Source: Patiriisocius_A hiemis
GTDB taxonomy: Bacteria; Bacteroidota; Bacteroidia; Flavobacteriales; Flavobacteriaceae
DNA length: 64,000 bases
Direction of reading: 5' to 3'
Assembly (NCBI RefSeq): GCF_031846325.1
Contig: NZ_JAVRHZ010000004.1
Span: 124,001 to 188,000 of the forward strand
Shown here: in pieces, positions 59,735 through 64,000 of the stretch
Layout: the number at the start of each line of letters is the position of its first letter
Numbering within the stretch: position 1 is the first letter of the stretch
Program-made: the position numbers and the translations under genes
Notes under the pieces: model-generated
The model's input: only the letters and a program-made list of their open reading frames with translations
Told to the model about the DNA's origin: nothing
The model's database searches: none

Positions 59735-59767
59735 AGGCTAGTTGCAATTGTAACTAGCCTTTTTTTA
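59735..59767 (+). terminator. Rho-independent terminator of the 57432-59711 lipoprotein operon
   Basis: Stem AGGCTAGTT/AACTAGCCT extended by a G-T pair and CAA/TTG, then seven T; 23 nt after the stop of the small lipoprotein gene. It isolates site C as an independent promoter. Confidence 0.87.
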
Positions 59768-59786
59768 TTTTTTAATATTAATAAAA

Positions 59787-59813
59787 GGTAGGGTAAAAGA
59801 GAAGTAAGCTGTT
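59787..59813 (+). promoter_or_regulatory. ECF-type promoter motif, site C (59842 lipoprotein)
   Basis: GGTAGGGTAAA (59787-59797), 10 nt, GCTGTT (59808-59813), 28 nt before the ATG and downstream of a terminator. Same spacing as sites A and B, with one base change in the second box. Confidence 0.75.
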
Positions 59814-59841
59814 CTATTTATATAACCCAAAAAATAGAACA

Positions 59842-61614
59842 ATGAAAAATATTAAAAACCTTTTAATTTTCTCATCCTTTGTAATGGTACTACTTTTCTC
59901 AGCATGTACAACAGATGATGTGGATCCTCAAGAACAACCTACGGGAGAAGTAATAAACTCAGACTCTCCATTAGCAAATTTATTAATTAGAAGCTCACAA
60001 AGTGGAAATACTAGTGATAATATAATTGATGGTAACTCTTGCACAACAGTTGTTTATCCAGTAACAGTTTTTGCCAATGGACAAAAAGTTATTGTCGAAA
60101 GTGAAGCAGACTTAGCAATTATTCAAGATATATTTGATCAATTTCCTAATGATACAGATACACTTGAAATTGTATATCCTTTTACAGTACTATTAGAAGA
60201 CTTTACTGAATTAACCTTAAACTCCGAAGCAGACCTTCAAGCACTAATAGATGCTTGCTCTGGTAATGATGATCCTATAGAGTGTGTTGACTTTGTGTAC
60301 CCAATTACATTTTTTGTTTTTGATGCAAACCAAAATCAAACAGATACAGTAACTGTTAATAGTGATGTTGAACTCTTTTTATTTTTAACAGGACTAAGCA
60401 GCGATACAACGGTAAGCATTAGTTTTCCTATTTCAGTAATCTTAAATGATGGTAATACAGTAGAAGTAAATAATAATCAAGAATTACAAGATATAATTGC
60501 AAACTGTACAAATACTAACGACGACCCTGTAGACACTACAGCTTTTGAAGAAAACCTAACTACGGGTGTTTGGTATATAACATACTATTTTGACGATTTT
60601 GATGAAACTAGCGACTTTGCTGGCTATGAGTTTGCTTTTAGCACAAACAATACAGCTCAAGCAACCAATGGCTCAAATACTGTAGATGGAACTTGGAATT
60701 TAACCTCAAGTAGTACTCCAGATTTAGATTTATTCTTTGGAGAAAATGATCCTTTTGATGAGTTAGATGAAGATTGGGATATTATTGAAGCTAATGAGAA
60801 TATAATTCGACTTAAAGATATAAGTGGTGGTGACGGTAGTACAGATTTCCTAACTTTTGAGCGAACTCCAAACAATACTGGAAATAATGAAACTTTAAAT
60901 CAATTTATTGATAACTTAATTACAGACCCATGGTTCATAACGCTTTACGATGACGATGGTGACGATGAGACTTGTGACTATGCTGCATACCAATTTAATT
61001 TTGACGCAAATGGAACTACAACTGCAACTAGTGATTCAAATACTGTTAATGGTTTTTGGTCCGCGCAAGCATCTAGTAGTGGGATTGACCTAATTTTAAA
61101 TTATAATTTCACTAATGGAGATGATCCTTTTGAAGACTTAAATGATGACTGGGATGTTATAGAATTTGATGGTCAAATCATTCGCCTTACAGATGTTAGT
61201 GGAGGTAATGGAGGAACAGACTTCTTAAACTTTGGTAGAGAACCTGCACCTAATTGTGATGGAGGGAATTCTGCACAAGAATTAACAAACATTATGCAAG
61301 ATGGACAATGGCTTGTAGCTAGTTATATTGATGATGGCGATGACGAAACAGGAGACTATACAGGTTATACATTAACTTTTAATACAGATGGAACTGTAGT
61401 TGCAACAAATGGATCAAATACTATTAATGGTACTTGGAGTATCACAGGAGGTTCTAGTGATTTAGACTTTAACATGGATTTTGGCGCAAATTTCCCTTTT
61501 GATGAATTTAATGACGACTGGGATGTGCAAAACTTTATCACTACAAGAGTAGAACTACAAGATATTAGTGGTGGTAATGGAAACACAGACACACTAGTAT
61601 TTGAAAAATTATAG
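59842..61614 (+). CDS. Large acidic modular lipoprotein, paralogue of the 57432 gene product
   Basis: 590 residues. Lipobox LLFSAC, Cys21, followed by TTDD. Architecture is identical to the 57432 product: the segment SPLANLLIRSSQSGNTSDNIIDGNSC, two Cys-bounded beta modules (CTTVVYPVTVFANGQKV...; CVDFVYPITFFVFDANQ...), and three lipocalin-like repeats with the hallmark DDxDDET(S/C/G)DYxxY and DDWDV(I)...RLxDxSGGxGxTDxLxFE. The first repeat is almost the same as in the paralogue (385-bp repeat), the other two diverge. Preceded by ECF site C. Same predicted surface location; ligand unknown. Confidence 0.82.
   Translation: MKNIKNLLIFSSFVMVLLFSACTTDDVDPQEQPTGEVINSDSPLANLLIRSSQSGNTSDNIIDGNSCTTVVYPVTVFANGQKVIVESEADLAIIQDIFDQFPNDTDTLEIVYPFTVLLEDFTELTLNSEADLQALIDACSGNDDPIECVDFVYPITFFVFDANQNQTDTVTVNSDVELFLFLTGLSSDTTVSISFPISVILNDGNTVEVNNNQELQDIIANCTNTNDDPVDTTAFEENLTTGVWYITYYFDDFDETSDFAGYEFAFSTNNTAQATNGSNTVDGTWNLTSSSTPDLDLFFGENDPFDELDEDWDIIEANENIIRLKDISGGDGSTDFLTFERTPNNTGNNETLNQFIDNLITDPWFITLYDDDGDDETCDYAAYQFNFDANGTTTATSDSNTVNGFWSAQASSSGIDLILNYNFTNGDDPFEDLNDDWDVIEFDGQIIRLTDVSGGNGGTDFLNFGREPAPNCDGGNSAQELTNIMQDGQWLVASYIDDGDDETGDYTGYTLTFNTDGTVVATNGSNTINGTWSITGGSSDLDFNMDFGANFPFDEFNDDWDVQNFITTRVELQDISGGNGNTDTLVFEKL
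60521..60905 (+). repeat. 385-bp coding repeat, copy 2 (with 58114-58498)
   Basis: Gap-free match to copy 1 in the first lipocalin-like domain of the 59842 lipoprotein, with mainly third-position changes. Suggests recent duplication of the whole gene or gene conversion limited to this domain. Confidence 0.8.
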
Positions 61615-61671
61615 ATGATTATTTGGTTGGTTAGTGTAAGTGGGTAAAATCACTTTTTTGCCCCTTAAAAG

Positions 61672-61704
61672 AAAGTCCGCTTTGAAAATTCAAAGCGGAC
61701 TTTT
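61672..61704. terminator. Bidirectional rho-independent terminator
   Basis: Stem of 15 bp, AAAGTCCGCTTTGAA with TTCAAAGCGGACTTT, 2-nt formal loop, T-rich on both sides. It lies between the convergent 59842 lipoprotein gene and the small lipoprotein gene at 61708. Confidence 0.87.
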
Positions 61705-61707
61705 AAT

Positions 61708-62112
61708 TTATTTAAGACTACAAAGTTCCTTAAGTAAATGTTCTAATTCTTTTCTTTTTTCTGAAGGTGTTAAAATAATCTTTTTACTTTCTGAAGAACT
61801 AGAGAATCGTAAAATTGATGTCATCATTCTACGTTGACTGGTTTGTAAATTTGGAGTATTAAAAATGGCATCACACTTTTCAGAAATTTCAGAAAATTGA
61901 GCTTTTGAAATTGAAACATTCTTTTTATTGCCTCCGCTATAAACCCCAGAAGAACTTTCAGAAGGAGTTATAGGTATATATCGTATTTCGGTTTCTGAAA
62001 TATAATAACTGTTGTTATTTTGGTCTGTATAGCTATAGTCCATTTGCGGAGTTTTGATGCCACATGAGATAATCGCTATGACAAATAACATGTGGCAGCA
62101 AAATAATTTCAT
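61708..62112 (-). CDS. Small lipoprotein, unknown function
   Basis: 134 residues. N-terminus MKLFCCHMLFVIAIISCG with a lipobox AIISC (Cys17). The mature part has a Tyr-rich segment (MDYSYTDQNNNSYYISETEIRYI), SSSGVYSGGNKKNVSISKAQFSEISEKCDAIFNT and a basic C-terminal helix (SEKRKELEHLLKELC). One base separates its start from the stop of the M28 peptidase gene, so the two are co-transcribed. No recognised family. Confidence 0.7.
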   Translation of the reverse strand: MKLFCCHMLFVIAIISCGIKTPQMDYSYTDQNNNSYYISETEIRYIPITPSESSSGVYSGGNKKNVSISKAQFSEISEKCDAIFNTPNLQTSQRRMMTSILRFSSSSESKKIILTPSEKRKELEHLLKELCSLK

Positions 62113-62113
62113 T

Positions 62114-63613
62114 TTAATTCTTTTTTAATTTGTTATAAAGTTTATCTGAAGCAGCTTCGTATTTATCACCCTTAGTCCATGTAGGTGTTGCAGGATCGTT
62201 TGCAATAGCTCTTCCAGAAGCTACATACGCTTTAAAAAACTTTTCCATATAATCATAATCTATAGAATCTGCTTCATCACCAGGTCTGTGATAATACTTT
62301 GTTACATCACCATTAAAAGCTGTAAAACCTAATGAAAAGGTTGGAGCTGGTATTCCAGCAGCAGCAAAATGTACATTATCACTTCTGTCAAATAATCCTT
62401 GCTCTGGAGCTGGGTCGTCTACCGCTGTTAAACCAAACTGCTTAGCTCCATTTTTAATATGGTTTGCGGCTGTGGTTCTTGGTAGCCCAATAATTGTTGC
62501 GAGTGACGTATCATTATATCCAGCATTATCACTATTAAAACAGTATACCATTTGGTTGAGAGGTAAAACAGGGTTTTCTACATAAAACTTACTTCCTAAA
62601 AGCCCTTTTTCTTCTCCTGTAAAAAGTATAAAAAGTGCAGAACGCTTAGTTGGGTACTTTGCTAGGTTTTCTGCCATACTTAGTACTGTTGTAACACCTA
62701 CTGCATTGTCTCTAGCCCCATTATAAATTGCATCTCCTGTTTCATCTGGAGTGCCTATTCCTACATGGTCATAGTGTGCAGAGTAGATAATATATTCGTT
62801 TTTAAGGTTAGGGTCAGTTCCTTCTATAACTCCAATTACATTATTAGAAGTAATAGACTTAACATTTTTTTCTACCATAGATACATCTACGATTACGGCT
62901 CTACTAGTAGCAAGATTTTGAGCCATAACATGCTCTTTGTCAAGTGCCCATATATATACAAATTCAGAACTGTTAGTCATTTCTTTTTTATCATCTAGCT
63001 CTACCAACTCTAGTCTTGGTTCGTTAAAGTTATGAGAGATAAATCCCCATATATTATCCTGGGCATTGAGCAATTCAACAATACCAATGGCTCCATTTTT
63101 CTTTGCTAGTTCTTCTTTTTTAGACCGTAACCCAAAGGCAGCTCTTGCATCCTTAGCATCCTTGCTTCCAGCTTTAATAACCACTATTTTTCCTTTTACA
63201 TCTTGACCTTCATAATCTTCTTCCATCCCGTAACCAGCATAGACAGATTGCTCATTTTGAGCCATTTTTGCAGCTTTTAAAACAACCATTTCTTTTATTG
63301 TTGTTCCATTTATACTTAGTGAAACTTCTTTTGGAGGACTTGTTTTTTGAAGTGTAACTTCTTGATAATAGGTTCCGGTTTTAGGGTTTGGTTTAACTCC
63401 ATAACTACGTAGTGTGTTGGCTAAGTATGATGCAGCAATTTTATTTTCTGGAGTGCCAGTTTCTCTCCCCTTTAATAAATCGTCTGCTAAGAAATAAATA
63501 TGTCCTTTAATTGTTTCTTTATTTACAGTAGCTTCAACTAGTTCTTTTTCAGACTGTGCAAAACCAAAAGCAATACTAAGTAATGCAATACATATTGTGA
63601 TGTAGTTTTTCAT
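62114..63613 (-). CDS. M28-family zinc metallopeptidase (aminopeptidase), secreted
   Basis: 499 residues. Signal peptide MKNYITICIALLSIAFGFAQ. A PA-like insert lies at about 120-230 (YAGYGMEEDYEGQDVKGKIVVIKAG). Peptidase core with zinc ligands and catalytic residues in SAHYDHVGIG (H, D), ARDNAVGVTTVL (bridging D), FTGEEKGLLGSKFY (general base E and ligand E), FNSDNAGYND and the final ligand His in YYHRPGDEADSIDY. All M28 residues look intact. Periplasmic or secreted exo-peptidase. Followed by a small lipoprotein and preceded by an amidohydrolase, 52 nt away, on the same strand. Confidence 0.92.
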   Translation of the reverse strand: MKNYITICIALLSIAFGFAQSEKELVEATVNKETIKGHIYFLADDLLKGRETGTPENKIAASYLANTLRSYGVKPNPKTGTYYQEVTLQKTSPPKEVSLSINGTTIKEMVVLKAAKMAQNEQSVYAGYGMEEDYEGQDVKGKIVVIKAGSKDAKDARAAFGLRSKKEELAKKNGAIGIVELLNAQDNIWGFISHNFNEPRLELVELDDKKEMTNSSEFVYIWALDKEHVMAQNLATSRAVIVDVSMVEKNVKSITSNNVIGVIEGTDPNLKNEYIIYSAHYDHVGIGTPDETGDAIYNGARDNAVGVTTVLSMAENLAKYPTKRSALFILFTGEEKGLLGSKFYVENPVLPLNQMVYCFNSDNAGYNDTSLATIIGLPRTTAANHIKNGAKQFGLTAVDDPAPEQGLFDRSDNVHFAAAGIPAPTFSLGFTAFNGDVTKYYHRPGDEADSIDYDYMEKFFKAYVASGRAIANDPATPTWTKGDKYEAASDKLYNKLKKN

Positions 63614-63665
63614 TGTTTTATTTTTTGATTAATGAATTTTTAAAATATAAAGATATACCATTTGA

Positions 63666-64000
63666 CTACTCCTTAAAAACCTTCCCATCTTTCATAACAA
63701 ATTTTATATCCTTAAGGAGGCTTATATTTTCAAGTGGGTTTCCTTCAACAGCAATAATATCTGCAAGTTTATTTTTTTCTATAGAGCCTAGTGTTGGAGT
63801 CATTCCAATTAATTCTGCTGTGGTAACGGTCGCACTTTTAATAGCTTCATTTTCATCCATTCCGTATTGTACCATTAATTCAAATTCACGTGCATTTATA
63901 CCATGTTTGCTTACACCAGAGTCTGTTCCAAAAGCAATAGTGACTCCTCCTTTTAATGCTTTTTTGAAAGATGCTTCAACTACTGGAGCAACTTGTCTTA
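63666..64000 (-). CDS. Amidohydrolase family protein, 3' part (5' end outside window)
   Basis: The reading frame is open to the window edge; about 111 C-terminal residues are visible. VTIAFGTDSGVSKHGINAREFELMVQYGM carries the conserved metal-site Asp of the imidazolonepropionase/prolidase-like amidohydrolases, followed by NEAIKSATVTTAELIGMTPTLGSIEKNKLADIIAVEGNPLENISLLKDIKFVMKDGKVF, the C-terminal beta-sandwich signature. The His-x-His and carboxylated Lys are beyond the edge. Same strand as the M28 peptidase, possibly a peptide-degradation pair. Confidence 0.87.
   Translation of the reverse strand, partial: RQVAPVVEASFKKALKGGVTIAFGTDSGVSKHGINAREFELMVQYGMDENEAIKSATVTTAELIGMTPTLGSIEKNKLADIIAVEGNPLENISLLKDIKFVMKDGKVFKE

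Noticed and set aside
58114..61614. Regular repeats in the lipoprotein genes as a possible CRISPR or satellite array
   Set aside because: The repeats are long, in frame and diverged, and encode protein domains.
1..64000. tRNA, rRNA, CRISPR arrays, insertion sequences, integrases and attachment sites
   Set aside because: None was recognised by reading both strands. No gap between genes exceeds about 250 bases, which leaves little room for unannotated elements.

Overview
The window comes from a member of the Bacteroidota, very probably a marine-type Flavobacteriaceae. The evidence is AT-rich DNA, TAnnTTTG promoter boxes instead of E. coli -10 elements, almost no Shine-Dalgarno sequences, a type IX secretion PorV/PorQ-family porin, FecI/FecR/TonB-receptor regulation, lipoproteins with acidic residues after the lipidated cysteine, and conserved flavobacterial forms of RpsO, PNPase, LptB, TatC and RecQ.

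Region 1 (1-23378, all + strand) is a surface-polysaccharide locus whose genes are mostly overlapping or a few bases apart. It opens with the 3' part of a GDP-L-fucose synthase, three GT-A glycosyltransferases and a sulfotransferase. A nonulosonic (sialic-type) acid pathway follows (neuB, neuC, neuA), then an odd block: an HTTM (vitamin-K-carboxylase-like) membrane protein, an SDR epimerase, an ATP-grasp ligase and a HAD phosphatase. Next comes an Arn-like set (GtrB/ArnC-type transferase, PglD/NeuD acyltransferase, WecE-type aminotransferase, GT-C membrane transferase). A GT-B transferase, four GT4 transferases, a Wzy/ligase-type protein and the initiating polyprenyl-phosphate sugar transferase close the locus.

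Region 2 (23382-45481) is mostly core chromosome: a DUF4105 protein and porQ; pssA and an FkbM-like gene; lptB; a carboxymuconolactone decarboxylase, tatC and kdsD; divergent recQ; an adhesin-like lipoprotein; pnp and rpsO; a double-OmpA-domain protein; two guanidino-group hydrolases flanking a putative outer-membrane protein; an SDR/DUF2867 protein; and argS.

Region 3 (45483-64000) is accessory and regulatory. Two paralogous TPR histidine kinases lie in tandem with one NarL-type regulator and a lipoprotein. Four small secreted proteins follow, two of them sharing an NxSVGNxF module. Then comes an ECF sigma factor, FecR anti-sigma and TonB-dependent transducer, diverging from three acidic lipoproteins built of repeated lipocalin-like modules. 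An M28 peptidase, a small lipoprotein and the end of an amidohydrolase complete the window.

The most striking result is a 27-bp bipartite motif, GGTAGGGTAAA-N10-(A/G)CTGTT. It occurs three times with identical spacing: before fecR-receptor, before the 57432 lipoprotein and before the 59842 lipoprotein. I saw it nowhere else in the window. It looks like the promoter of the local ECF sigma factor and ties receptor and lipoproteins into one regulon without any SusD partner.
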